This document shows positions 23,171-34,816 of a stretch of DNA of 64,000 nucleotides, in pieces. The stretch covers positions 107,506,486-107,570,485 of the forward strand of contig OW240917.1 of assembly GCA_933207985.1 (NCBI GenBank), written 5' to 3'. The stretch is from Pelobates cultripes. Its lineage: Eukaryota; Chordata; Amphibia; Anura; Pelobatidae. Position numbers and translations under genes: made by a program. The notes under the pieces were generated by a model. The model saw only the letters and a program-made list of their open reading frames with translations, was not told the origin of the DNA and searched no databases. Positions within the stretch are counted from its first letter, which is position 1. Each line of letters begins with the position of its first letter.

Positions 23171-25288
23171 CAGATATTCAAATCCATAAAACTTTATTGA
23201 GTTCCTCGTGAATCACAACAGTAGCTGCCTGGAGGGTTTTAGCCTCCTCCCTCTTGCTGTATCTTGCAGCTATTGCCTGACTACATCAATTAGCCAGCAT
23301 TGCCATACCCTAAACCAAAAATTAAAGTCCCTAGAAAGGCGTCACAGCAAAGCATAAGATTTAAAAAACTAAACATATTTACAAACGTAATGCAGTAGAA
23401 GGGATAGGATTACATCACTTACCCACTGGTTAACTGCTCACAGAACACAGCTTGTCTTCAGATGCACTGTTTACATAAATAAACATCCATTTTAAAAGCA
23501 ATATGCAAATGCTAATGTCCCTTTAACCATGCATGATGGAGGAAATGTCCCAGAAAGAAGAATCACAGTGTTCCAGGCTGCCTATAGCCTTGCATTGTTT
23601 GTCTTTCCTTTTTGTTCTGTGGATACTGTTATCAGATTCCAATCTTCAGAGTCAGGCAGATGGACATCAAATAAATAAGCTGCCCAGACTTCTTCCTTTT
23701 ATTTTTTATTTTTTTTTCCAAAGGATGTGTCCTGGTAACTGCATTTGCAGGAAGCATAAGATGGAGGAGCACTGTCTCTACCTGCAGCATGCGCAGTAGA
23801 GGCCCCAGAGCAGTGCAATTAATCATTAGCTGCAAAGCAAGTGCAGCAAGACACAAATAGGAGCATCACTGGAGCAGCATCCCAGCACAGACATCACAGC
23901 AAGGACCATGGGGGATGCATGTCTTCGTCCTAATGCACCCATTCCATGTTGTTTGTAAATGGATGCCTCCTAGCTTAGTAGCTGCAGCTATTCCAGCAGG
24001 GCTTCTCCTATGCCTGCTCTGTGTTTTCCAGCAGAATCAGTCAGTGCTGGGGCTGATGCAGGAGGAGGGGGAGCTGAGCTATACAGAGTAGCTAATACAG
24101 ACACATCTGTGTGGGGGGAGGCAGCAGGGTGCATTAGTTATTGCAAAAGCCATCAGCGGTGCATCTTTGATCCCCAGGACTGTGTGTTTCTGTTTTACAC
24201 ATGGTACCATGTGTGTGTTTATATTGATAAAGGTCTGCTAGTGCTAGTCAGTGGACCTATCTACAGAGCTAGCATGATTTTGTATTGATTGTTTCTAAAA
24301 ATATATAAAATCAAAATGATAATCTTTGTTTTGCATATCCAGTCTTTAGTTTCATTAAACATCAATCAGCAATGTATACAATTTGTTCATCATAGTATTA
24401 CATTATTGCATCGTAACATTAGGAGCTGCAGGCTATCCATTTCACGTTTTTGAAGAAAAAAATTGAATTTTTATGAATATGGCATTTCACTGATGAGTTT
24501 ATAGATCTGCAGGGCTCTTTTCCCTGGATAGAAAAGAGAGGGATATGTGCAGACATAGCATATGTTAAACACAGCTACATGAAAGGGATTTCTAATTACT
24601 GATGTGATATTTTCTACATAGGAGTTAGGGCCAGCTTGGAAAAAAAAAAAACCTAATCCTTGCACTGCTAAATAAATTTGAATGTTTCCCCAAATTGAGT
24701 TCCTAAATAATATTGCTAAGAGAAGAGTCTCTAAATCTCCAAATTAAAAACCAAGTGGAAAAAATAACCAACCGAAATCATCACAGATTGTGTGCATAGC
24801 CAATTTGAAACACATTTTTTTTTTAGAGTCTAATGTTATTATTACTGCAACATCGTATGATTGCTCATGTTCTTTAAATTCTACCCTAGGAATGATTGAG
24901 ACAAATGCAAATTGAATATCCCCAAACAATTGCTGATTATTTACCATCAATCTCAATTTACCTCAAAACCCATCTTGTATACATTTTTTTTATAAAAGTG
25001 CTGTTAATACTATATTTTAAAGGGAAGAACTATGACCTCTGCAGTGTGTTATAGTGGTTAGGGTGCCAGGAGTCACATGATGTATCCCACAGAGAGTTAA
25101 CAAACCGTTTACACATGGTTTGACTTATCTGGCCCTGTTATGGACTCGGGGTCCTTCCTGTGCTGGATTAACATAGGATATGGTGGATATGCAGCACCAG
25201 GCCCATGCCCATAAAATAGGCCCATTGATTTAAAAAAAAAACACTGCACTGTTTGGTGTTACTTTATAAATAAGACATTCTAATAATA
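23171..25288. other. Low-repeat region, possible glrb upstream region
   Basis: This is the longest stretch with few recognisable repeats. A moderately GC-rich part (23720-24160) contains GCATGCGCAGTAG and several CAGCA-rich runs. A 5' exon of glrb on the minus strand could lie here but no sequence I can read identifies it. A T2-like scrap (TAGTGGTTAGGGTGCCAGGA) is at about 25054. Confidence 0.35.
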
Positions 25289-27407
25289 TTATCCCCTTAA
25301 GGACTGGACTGTTTTTGCGATGTTGTACATTTGCGACCAGGCATATTTTTACACTTTTGTGGTGTTTGTGTTTGGCTGGAATTTTCCGCTCTCTCATTTA
25401 CTGTTCCCATACAAATTATATATTGTTTTTTCAGGACAAAAGGGGCTTTCTTTACATACCATTATTTATATAATCTCATGTATTTTAATTAAAAAAAAAT
25501 AAAAAAATATGATGAAAAATTGAAAAAAATACATGTTTTTTGACTTTTACTTGAAAAATCTTTTACTCATCTACAAAAGCGAATTAAAAAAACTGCTAAA
25601 TAGATTCAAAATTTTGTCCTGAGTTTAAAAATACCCCGTGTTTACATGCTTTTTTGCATGTTATAGGGCTATAGGTACAAGTAGAATATTGCGGTTTCAA
25701 AACATAAATTTTTTAAATTTATCAATAGTGACATTGTAACACTATTATCTGTCATAAATCTCTGAATAACACCCCACATGTACATATTTTTTTTAAAGTA
25801 GACAACCCAGGGTATTCAATATGGGGTATGTCCAGTCTTTTTTAGTAGCCACTTAGTCGAAAACACTGGCCAAACTAAGCATTCATATTTGTTTGTGTGT
25901 GAAAAAAGTAAAAAAACTAAATTGAACGCTAATTTTGGCCAGTGTTTGTGACCAAGTGGTTACTAAAAAAGACTGGACATACCCCATTTGCAATACCTTG
26001 GGTTGTCTTCTTTTGCAAATGGTATGCCATCATGGGGTAATTCTCATTCCTGGGCTACCATACGCTCTCAAAGGCAACGTAACCAACCTGGCCATTTTCA
26101 ATGTAAAAATATTTGACCCATATATTTGACCTTGTAACTTTCAAAAATACTATAAAACCTGTACATGGGGGGTACTGTTTTACTCAGGTGACTTTGCTGA
26201 ACACAAATATTAGTGTTTAAAAACTGGAAAACGTATCACAACAATTATATCATCAGTAAAAGTGCTGTTTGTGTGTGAAAAATGCAAAAAAAGTCACTTT
26301 CACTGACAATATCATCGCTGTGATATGTTTTACTGTTTTGAATCACTAATATTTGTGTTCAGCGAAGTCTCCCGAGTAAAACAGTACCCCCCATGTACAG
26401 GTTTTAGGGTGTCGTAGAACGTTACAGGGTAAAATACAGTGCTAGCAAATTCAATTCTCTGGAATTTCGGCCTGGGTTGGCAGGCAGGTCCCTTAAATTG
26501 CAATCAATAAAATTACTGAATTATGTAAAACTATTACATAAATACGCACGTAGAATTTAAATATATATGCATATTTATATATCTGAAGTCTACGTGTATA
26601 TTTATATAATTATTTATGTAATTTTGTATATGGACATATGTATATTTCTTATTATTTTTATTTATTTTTATATACATAGATATATATACAAATTCATTCT
26701 AAGTGTATTTTGATATAAATATATATATATTAATTTTAAAATACAGTTAGAATAAAATTTCATATAGATATAATTTTTTTTAATTTTTTTATTATTATTT
26801 AAATTTTTTTTATTTAATTTAAATTACTTTATTATTTATATTTTATAATAATATATATATACAATATATATAGTTATTATATATATTATATATATACGTG
26901 TGTAATTTAATTATAAGTGTATTTTTATATTAATATAAGTACATATTAATATAAAAATACACTTAATATGACATTATATATATGATATATAGACATATAT
27001 TATATAAATATAATATATGTCTATATATCATATTTATATACACATATATAATTTTTTTTATTTTTTATTAACATTAACTTTATTTTTTTTTCTGATTTTA
27101 CACTAGCAGGGAGACTGCCTGTCAGCACAGGCAGTCCCCCTGCAGGCAGACACTAGGACACCTATTGTGACCATGTGATCGCTGTGTTAAGCGATCACAT
27201 GGCCACAGGGGTCCTAATTCAGTGTGGGGAGACTGTCTGGGCTGGAGGCAGTCTCCCCACACCGGGAGCCACGCTGATCGCCGCTGGGGGAACGACGGCG
27301 ATCAGGTAAGTAACGGAGACCGTTAGGATGGTTCAGGACCGTCATCGGTCTGCAACGCAAAAATGCCGATGATGGTCCTGAACCGTCCTAGGTCGCTAAG
27401 GGGTTAT
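25289..27407. mobile_element. Hairpin-string piggyBac-like element (element B)
   Basis: It is bounded by TTAT-CCCCTTAAGGAC at 25289 and AAGGGG-TTAT ending 27407, so the four-base flanks match. Hairpin centres lie near 25900, 26290, 26570, 26725, 26943 and 27186, the same order and motifs as element A: GGCCAGTGTTTGTG, TACCCCCCATGTACAGG, TCTACGTGTAT, ATTCTAAGTGTATTTT, then CCATGTGATCGC. The right part has a GACGGCGATCAGGTAAGT segment and a final hairpin built on ATGGTTCAGGACCGTCATCG / GATGGTCCTGAACCGTC. It encodes nothing recognisable. Confidence 0.72.
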
Positions 27408-27985
27408 AGATGCTGTGAATGGGTTTATTTTGCAAAGACAACCAAAGGTGACAGCTCTGTTTATGGAGGGGCTGCAGAGGAAGCTAGGTACACTAATGTA
27501 AAGCTGTCCCACGTGGCTGACGCCATCTTCTTCCTGGGGACTGTCCAGCTCCTGGCAGATGAAGCCTGTACTCTCACACACTGTACTCTAAGAGTACAAC
27601 ACTGAGGTCTACAGAAAATCCCGTGAGATCACCTCTTATAACGACCAAATAATGCCTGATTCCTCCAGCTGTCACTTGTGATGTCTTCTGGGTTTTGACA
27701 AAACTTGAATGCAAAGTGACTCCTTTTTGTCATCTCTTGTCAACCTCAGACTTGCCCATAAGCCAAGGTTGTCCTAGTGTGTCTTACAATATCTTAGAAT
27801 ACTCAGAAGTGACAAAGCTTCTTTAATTATTTGATCCTTGAAGCGGCACTGTCACCTCCTTGAAAAATTTGTATTTCATAACGATAAAATCTGAAATTTC
27901 CAGCCAGTCAATAGATATACTGAGACAAAGTATGCCAGCAGGTAAGCCTTATCGTTTTAGATCCTTATTTCCAGTCTAACTGCAA
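27408..27985. other. Unassigned sequence before the DIRS relic
   Basis: It may include the gag-like 5' part of the DIRS element, but no motif supports this. Confidence 0.35.
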
Positions 27986-28480
27986 GTCAAGTTTTCCTTT
28001 TCTTACAGAATTGGATACTCTTTTCTATGGACACATAGATTTTTCAGACAGTCCAGGGCTACATAATCGAGTTCCACTCATCGCCGATCCAGGATCAGAA
28101 ACCGCTGCCCTTACAGACAAATCGACTTCAGCAAACAACTAATTAAAAAAAAGGCAATATTCTTTTTGTTCTGCAAAGGCGCTATCCAAAAAGCTCCAGA
28201 TTCGGAAGAGGATTCTTCAGCAACATTTTACTGGTCAAGTAAGAATTCCATCCATACAAATCAGCTCTGTCTCCAACACAGTTGATATAATGTATAGGGT
28301 TTAAAATAGACTTCCTTTCCTGCATACTAAAATTGCCTCACCAAAAGATCAAAATCCATTAACAAATACAAAGGGTGTTAGCTCACAAGGCAATTCTTCT
28401 ACGGCTCTTAACCAGGATAGTAGGACTCCTCATCAACCCAGGCGGTCTTCCCAGGTCCCCTTTACTATTGGGCAATGCAA
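27986..28480 (+). pseudogene. DIRS reverse transcriptase, palm deleted
   Basis: An N-terminal part reads TVQGYIIEFHSSPIQ, then the FGRGFFSNILLVK region (about 28200-28250). The sequence then passes to the C-terminal part with GFKIDFLSCILKLPHQKIK and LLRLLTRIVGLL, with STQAVFPGPLYY near 28440. The catalytic YxDD region between them is missing and stops are frequent. Assignment is by the characteristic AIFPGPLHYRALQ-like block of DIRS proteins. Confidence 0.65.
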
Positions 28481-28569
28481 TGCCTGAAAGCTGTCTCTGG
28501 ATACACCCTTCCTATGACTAGTCTATATCAGTGACTCAGGAGATACACGCAGAAGTCAAGTGGTGGCTA

Positions 28570-29110
28570 CTTCATATGCAAACTTAGAATGGTTGAGCAA
28601 TATTTAGACCAAAGCCAGATTTTATTCTGTATTCAAATGGCAGACTGTGGGGCTGGGGAGCCACTTGCACAGATTGCTTGACAGGAGGAGCATGGGTAAG
28701 TTTTAGGTCATTTACACATCAATTGTCTTGTATTGATTGCAGGCTCATTTGCCATTTGGAGCTTGGCAAAGGATTTGTCGAATTGTTGTATACTGTTGCA
28801 CATGAACAACGGTCAGGACTGGTTCTCTAGATACAGTGGTGATGCCAGCAATAGGAAGTTGGACAGAAAAAATTTTCATTAGCTGAACAAAGTTCATATC
28901 CATTACCTGTTGACGTCGCGGACAAACTAACAAGTGCAATGATACTTCAGTTGGCCCTTGGATCCAGATAGTTGCAACTCCTTTCTCCAGGAGTGACTGA
29001 TACGCAGAGTTATGGCAGAGCCAACCTTTGGTTACAGATGTATTGGAATTATTGATCATAGAGGCTCTGGCGATTCCTGTATATCCTCTTCTTATCACTA
29101 ATCCCAAAGG
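28570..29110 (+). pseudogene. DIRS RNase H domain, catalytic residues lost
   Basis: The reading FSNGRLWGWGATC, TGGAW and LIAGSFAIWSLAKDLSNC fits the RNase H domain that follows reverse transcriptase in DIRS elements. Family members normally show an acidic residue before LLAG and an MDN motif; here the corresponding positions read VLIAG and MNN. This is the only domain order clue besides the recombinase. Confidence 0.65.
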
Positions 29111-29276
29111 GAACCATCATCCTATGATACAAGATAAACTGCAACTAGTTGGCTGGAATATTTCAGGGGTTATTGAGATGTCTTAGACCTATTGCAAACA
29201 CCTAAGGACCTGCTCTGTGATTTGTGGGCCCTAGGCACAAGATGCAGCTACCTTGTTGTGTGGCATACCTGGTATA

Positions 29277-30806
29277 CAGTGTCTTGCAAACGTATTCACC
29301 CCCCTTGGCATTTTTCGTGTTTTGTTGCCTCACATCCTGGAATTAATATGGATTGTTTGAGGATTTGAATCATTTAATTTACAGAACATGCCCACAACTT
29401 TGAAGATGTTTTTTTTTTATTATTTATTGTGAAGCGAACAACAAATAGGACAAAATAACAGAAAAAGTCAATGTGCATAACTATTCACCCCCCTAAAGTC
29501 AATACTTTGTAGGGCCACCTTTTCTGGCAATCACAGCTAAAAGTCGCTTTGGATAAGTCTCTATGAGCTTGCCACATCTTACCACTTGGATTTTTGCCTA
29601 CTCCTTGCAAAACTGCTCCAGCTCTTTCAAGTTGAATGGTTTGCACTTGTGAACAGCAATCTTTAAGTCTGACCACAGATTTTCTATTGGATTGAGGTCT
29701 GGGCTTTGACTAGGCTCAAATTATGCACAGAGTGGTACAGGTTTTGCTCAAGAATATCCCTGTATTTAGCACCATCCATCTTTCCCTCAACTCTGATCAG
29801 TTTCCCAGTCCCGGCTGCTGAAAAACATCCCCACGGCATGATGCTGCCACCATCATGTTTCACTGTGGGGATGGTGTTCTTTGGGTGATGTGATGTGTTG
29901 GGTTTGCGCCAGACAAAGCTTTTTCTTTGATGGCGGAAAAGTTAAATTTTAGTCTCATCAGACCAGAGCACCTTCCTCCATACATTTTGGGAGTCTCCTA
30001 CATGCCTTTTCGCAAACTCAAAACTTGCCATTTTGTTTTTTGCTGAAAGTAATGGCTTTCTTCTGGCCACTCTGCCATAAAGCCCAACTCTATGGAGCGT
30101 ACGGCTTATTGTCGTCCTATGTACAGATATTCCAGTCTGTGCTGTGGAACTCTGCAGCTTTTCCAGGATTACCTTAGGACTCTGTGCTGCCTCTCTGATT
30201 AATGCCATCCTTGCTCGGTCCGTGAGTTTCGGTGGGCAGCCTTCTCCTGGCAGGTTTGCTGTTGTGCCATGTACTTTCCATGTGGTTATGGTAGATTTGA
30301 TGGTGCTCCTGGAGATCATCAAAGAGTTGGATATTTTTTTATAACCTAACCCTGACTTGTACTTCTCAACAACATTGTCCCTTACTTGTTTGGAGAGTTC
30401 CTTTGTCTTGATGGCAGTGGTTGGTTAGTGGTGCCTCTTGCTTAGGTGATGCAGCCTCTAGGGCCTTTCAAAAAAGGTGTGTATATGTAATGACAGATCA
30501 TGTGACACTTAGATTGCACACAGGTGGACATTATTTCACTAATTATGTGACTTCTGAAGGTAATTGGTTGCACCAGAGCTTTTTATGGGGCTTCATAACA
30601 AAGGGGGTGAATATATGCCAATTTTCTGTTTTCTATTTCTAAAAAATAGTTTTTTGTATATATTTTTCTAATTTCACTTCACCAACTTAGACTATTGTGT
30701 TCTGATCCATCACATACAATTCAGATTAATAAAACATTGAACTTAAGGCTGTAATGTAACAAAATAGGTAAAAAGGTCATGGGGTGAATACTTTTGCAAG
30801 GCACTG
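29277..30806 (-). mobile_element. Tc1-type transposon (DD34E family), 1530 bp, inactive
   Basis: The ends are CAGTGTCTTGCAAACGTATT at 29277 and the inverse (CTTTTGCAAGGCACTG) ending 30806, with TA flanks. A second end-like repeat (AACTATTCACCCCCCTAAAG) lies at about 29480. It sits inside the DIRS relic, so it is younger than that. Confidence 0.92.
29485..30415 (-). pseudogene. Tc1 transposase with internal deletion and stops
   Basis: The N-terminal frame can be read from about 30415 (KTKELSKQVRDNVVEKY) through the helix-turn-helix (MISRSTIKSTI) and the NLPGEGCPPKLTDRA linker to the first catalytic Asp in VLWSDETKI at about 29945. No ATG is at the expected start. A stop follows at 29942. Downstream, [15 protein letters not shown] is readable, but the segment that should carry the second Asp is deleted and the DLNPIENLW block is frameshifted. 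Not functional. Confidence 0.88.
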
Positions 30807-30951
30807 TAGCTGTTGTTTGGCATCAGGTCTCGAATTCCTTTATGGCCCTTCTCCGTGCCATTGTAAATTCCCTCTCTTCAGTTCTCTGACACTAAGTCTT
30901 ACAGGACTCAAACCTTTTTCGTTCCGCCATCATGACACCTCATGTTCCTAC
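30807..30951 (+). pseudogene. DIRS segment: start of tyrosine recombinase
   Basis: The reading ALLRAIVNSLSSVL followed by LQDSNLFRSAIMTPHV resembles the N-terminal core-binding part of DIRS tyrosine recombinases (YRSAISAFH-like). It continues the DIRS element across the Tc1 insertion. Confidence 0.5.
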
Positions 30952-31379
30952 TGTAACGTGATACCCAATACGCAGACTCCTCCAGAGGAATAGAGACAGA
31001 AAAAAGGTCCCTAAACAGGTCCTTGAAGTGGCCGGGTAGACAGGATAAATAACAGGAATTTCAGAACAAGCCAAGGTCAAGGGAAGCCAGAAAATCACTA
31101 AACGAGAAACAATGCCTGGTCAAGGGAACCAGAGAAACAGAGTAGCCAAGACAAAGTCGTCTCAATACCAAAAAATACAATACACAAACCAAGGTATGCA
31201 CTATTGTGACAGCGGAAGCCTAGGAACAGCAGTGCTCTATGCCTTGTGCTGACTGTAGGTATTTTTTAGCTTTGGGGATGTGTTTAGCAAAACTACACCC
31301 CCAAAATGTGAGAACTTGTTGGTCTCTAGTGGTTAGAGCCACTCTGACGAAATAACGCCCACTGGTGCACCACGTCACA
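30952..31379 (-). mobile_element. LTR-like remnant inserted in the DIRS element
   Basis: It begins TGTAACGTGATACCC on the plus strand and ends CACCACGTCACA, a TG...CA sequence with inverted ends. On the minus strand it carries repeated CTTGGCTT and CCTTGACC motifs like those of the LTRs at 14620 and 50923. No target duplication is visible. A segment to about 31500 (AAGATGCTGACTTGAGTG, CCAAGGTAAGTACTG) may also belong to an LTR. Confidence 0.45.
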
Positions 31380-31689
31380 AAAAATGGACAGGCGCGTATT
31401 GGCCGGAATCCAAGATGCTGACTTGAGTGTGTTAATGCACAGGAGTGGTGGTCCGGCTCAACAGCTCAACTGCCAAGGTAAGTACTGGAGACCTCACACC
31501 TACTCAGGGCATTTCTATTGGGAAAGATCCATTGATTTATTATATCTGGTGTCCTTTTACTGAGTTTTGGAAGTTTGAGTCTTCAATTGGGGACATTTGT
31601 CAATTTTTCTGGTAATTATCATACTAAGTGTAATTAGTTTTTCCATCAAGCACCGCTTCGCTGATTGGTGGCTTGTCTCCTATGTTATG

Positions 31690-32040
31690 TGGCTAGGACG
31701 GCAATTGTAACTTTTTGTTCTGCAGGACATTTGCTTATTTCATATGTGAAACTTCACCACCCAGTCTACTATGTTAGCACCCTAGGTCCACTGGCTTTTG
31801 TCTAGCAGGTATAGATACCTTTTTTCGGTGCACATTCAGTTCGCGTTGCAGCAGTGTCTTCCACATTGTCAACTGGGGCCTCTCTGGTTGACCTTCGTAT
31901 ATGGTCCATTGAGGATACTTTCAGACAATTTTATTTCAGACCTGTTTTGCATGCATCTTTTGCGTTGGTTGACAAGCATTAAAAATGCAAAATATAAAGC
32001 CTCCTTTCATGTGGTAACATTGTAGATTATTCTAGCTTTC
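31690..32040 (+). pseudogene. DIRS tyrosine recombinase, C-terminal catalytic part
   Basis: One frame reads FGAHSVRVAA at 31824 and, 33 codons on, RQFYFRP at 31923, giving the HxxR motif and the nucleophile Tyr codon at 31932-31934 of a tyrosine recombinase. Upstream, ISYVKLHHPVYYVSTLG fits the family block before it. No stop separates HxxR from Tyr. These residues are preserved although the rest of the element is heavily decayed. Confidence 0.7.
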
Positions 32041-32049
32041 ATTCAGAAA

Positions 32050-32580
32050 TAATCCTAAGTGGACTTTATAGTCACCAAAACAACTTTAGTTTAATAAAGC
32101 AGTTTTTGTGTATAGATCATGCCTCTGAAGTTTCACTGCTCAATTCACTGGTATTTAGGAGTTAAATCCTCTTTGTTTCTGTTATGTAGCCCTACCCAGA
32201 CCTCCCAGGCTGTGATCGACACAGTCTGCATGAAAACAAAATTATTTTATTTTCAATAAGATGTAACTTACTTTAAAATGTTTTTATCTCCTTCTCTGTA
32301 AATTGAACTTTAATTACACACAAGAGGCTCCTATATGGTCTAGCAAGCTCTTTACAGAGCAGGAGATAATCATTTTTTTAATGTAACATAATTTGCAATT
32401 AAGAAAATGTAAGCAATAGATGACTCTTTACAGGAAGTGCTGTAAAGGAAGTCACATGAAGGAAGGTGTGACTAGGGCTGTATAAACAAAGTTATTTAAC
32501 CCCTAAATGGCAGATAATTGAGCAGTGAGACTGCAGGGGCATGACCTATACACGAAAATTGCTTCAATTTCTTACAATCT
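32050..32580 (+). mobile_element. Long T2-like element (copy 7)
   Basis: It starts near GGACTTTATAGTCACCAAAA and carries TTTGTGTATAGATCATGCC, AGAGCAGGAGATAATC and CATGACCTATACACGAAAAT. It is the same subfamily as the split copy at 18943/21488. The right end is decayed. Confidence 0.6.
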
Positions 32581-33052
32581 TTTTAAAATTTAAGTTGCAT
32601 TTTACTCACTCATTGTTTCTCATTTTCTGCTCTCAGTGTGTAACATTTGGCAAAACTCCATCTTAACGTTTTATTAAACATGAAAAAAATCTGTTTTTCC
32701 AATTATAGAATTCCTCTAAAAATGAATGAACGGTTGCCTGAAATGGAGTGAATACAGAGTGGTTTGAAAGGGAGAGAGTAATATAGGAAAAAAGGTTTTT
32801 TTAATAGGAAGAGAAGTAAAGATAAGGGCAGGGAGAGGAACTGGATGGGTATAGATAAAGGAACAAACCAAGTAATCATTCAGACACTGCACAAATTAAA
32901 GAAATATTAAACTTTACAGAATGACATGTACAGAACCACAGAGCTTGTAGACAGCACTGCTAAAAAGTCAAAGCTGCATGTCCTCCTGCCAAATCCTAGT
33001 TAATTTATTTATGCCAGTGCATTTGAAACAGGTACAATACAAAAGCAGTTAA
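32581..33052. other. Unassigned sequence
   Basis: Purine-rich around 32770-32870. No recognised feature. Confidence 0.4.
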
Positions 33053-34308
33053 AGGGACACTATAGTCACCAGAACCGCTACAGCTTAATGCAGTAGTTCT
33101 GGTGTCTATAGCCTGTCCCTGCATGCTTTTTAATGTAAACAGTGACTTTTTACTGCTAGGAAAACCTCTAGTGGTGGTCACTCTAATGGCCACTAGTAGT
33201 GTTGCTCTATGAGGAGGTGCTTATTGGCAAATAGCCTCTGGGTTTGCTGTGCTTGCCCAATAGCCTCCTAATGCTTTTCAATAGGAAAGCATTTTATTGG
33301 CTGAGATCATCAAGATTAATCATCTCAGCCATGGAGGTGGGGCCACCTGCTGCGCTACCAACACAGAGTGGAAGAAAATGTGGATAAAAACACCTTCCCT
33401 GGGGCAATGAAGACAGCCCTCCATCAAGCTGAGGACCAGAGGAGCTCTCATACCCTGAATGCAACGGGAGCCAGGTGAATCAACCAGCGGGAAACAAAGG
33501 GCATAGGTTGAGTTGCTCTAAGGACTGGAGCCTAAACCCACAAGCCGCCCACACACAAGCAACCCTTATTTTAGTGTAGATATGTCTCTTTTAACTCATT
33601 TCAATCACCTCTTTCTTTCACACTCACCGCTAAGCTAAACAATCTCTAGATGGTATTGTGCATTATTATGAACCTGAGGCACTATCTTCTACTTTCTCTC
33701 TCTTAACACTAGACTCTGCTTACTCTCTCTAGTAATAGTATAGGATATAACTCTTCAACAAGCAACCTTGAACTATGTCAAGTAATACCTTAACCAAGCT
33801 AATAATCTCACCAAATAGTATGTCTCTTAATTTATAAGCCTGTGTTCTTTTATTACGACCCCTTATGCAGTCAGTTGGTCTGACATATGTTTCCAATACT
33901 TTTGATTTCTCTCCACTGACATACCTAATAAGCGGGGCCATTGGTATTTATGCAACGTTCTGACATAGCTTGTTTTACCCCAACGAATGTCCTACTAATA
34001 CTCCATAGTCCCACATTATTGTCTTAATTATACTATATTCATGTATTTAGCTTGCACCACTCTTGATTTCCCCAAAAAATGTGTGCAGTTATTCATGTAT
34101 GCCTACATTGTTATGCTTTATGTTATTACTCACCTTGTCTAGGCTGTTGGGGCATAGCGAGACTGCCTGTAACTCTCATGCATGCCAAAAATAAAGAATA
34201 ATAAAAAATACCTTTCCTAAGCAATCTAAGGAGGGCCGTCACCAAAACAGTTAAACACTATAGTGTCAGGAATACATGTTTATGTTCCTGACACTACGGT
34301 GTTCCCAA
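33053..34308 (+). mobile_element. T2/Kolobok-like element (copy 8), split by a retro-insertion
   Basis: It starts TTAAAGGGACACTATAG near 33050 and ends with ACACTATAGTGTCAGGAATA ... CACTACGGTGTTCCC at 34256-34308. Family sequence stops at about 33400 and resumes after 34218. Confidence 0.6.
33403..34202 (+). mobile_element. L1-like 3' end retro-inserted into T2 copy 8
   Basis: The insert ends in AATAAAGAATAATAAAAAAT. ATAAAAACACCTTCCCT precedes it (33384-33400) and ATAAAAAATACCTTTCCT follows (34201-34218), a slightly diverged target duplication of about 17 bases. The sequence ATGCCAAAAATAAAGAA resembles the 3' UTR end of the L1 at 8673. No coding part is readable. Confidence 0.5.
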
Positions 34309-34816
34309 GATTTATGCATTTAAAAAATGTGTCTCTGATTGATGCAATAATGGAATCTCTAATGTATGAGTCAAGGACAGTGTGTGAAGGGTTAACCTGC
34401 ACACACATACTACCAACTCTGTGAAAGATAAGTACAATGATTATAAAGCAGGGCTTACTTGGCAAGTTTGAAAAGAAGACGCCCAAGGGGTCCACCACCA
34501 GTCTTCATTAAATGTTCTCCAAAAGATGCAGAATTGTAATGGGCTTTCAAGTTGCCGTTATTAATTATCAGTTCAATAATATGCCCTCCTGGTATAAGAA
34601 ATCTAATTTTTTTTTAACACATTTACATAATACAATACATGTTTATTTAACTGGTTCTATATCCACAGTCTGCAGAATGTGTGTGGACTCCTCTACTCAG
34701 GAGTTTTAGTCCATTTTTTCCATTAATGAAATGACAGTACTTTCAGAAACAGGAACGATAATGGGCAAATTACAATTATACAGTTTGCAGAAAGTGAAAC
34801 TGAAAAGATAATTTAC
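34309..34816. other. Unassigned sequence
   Basis: No gene or element end recognised. Confidence 0.4.

Larger units (their letters stand above)
27986..29276 (+). mobile_element. DIRS-like retrotransposon, left segment
   Basis: Translated fragments match the reverse transcriptase and RNase H of DIRS elements. The element is interrupted at 29277 by a Tc1 transposon. It resumes at 30807 and, after an LTR remnant, at about 31500, ending near 32040. DIRS elements are known to integrate with a tyrosine recombinase, and that domain is present in the right segment. Terminal repeats were not identified. Confidence 0.7.

Noticed and set aside
23533..23799. 88-codon open frame with a hydrophobic segment and Cys-rich end
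   Set aside because: No recognised similarity, no splice or promoter support; it includes a homopolymeric T run translated as Phe.
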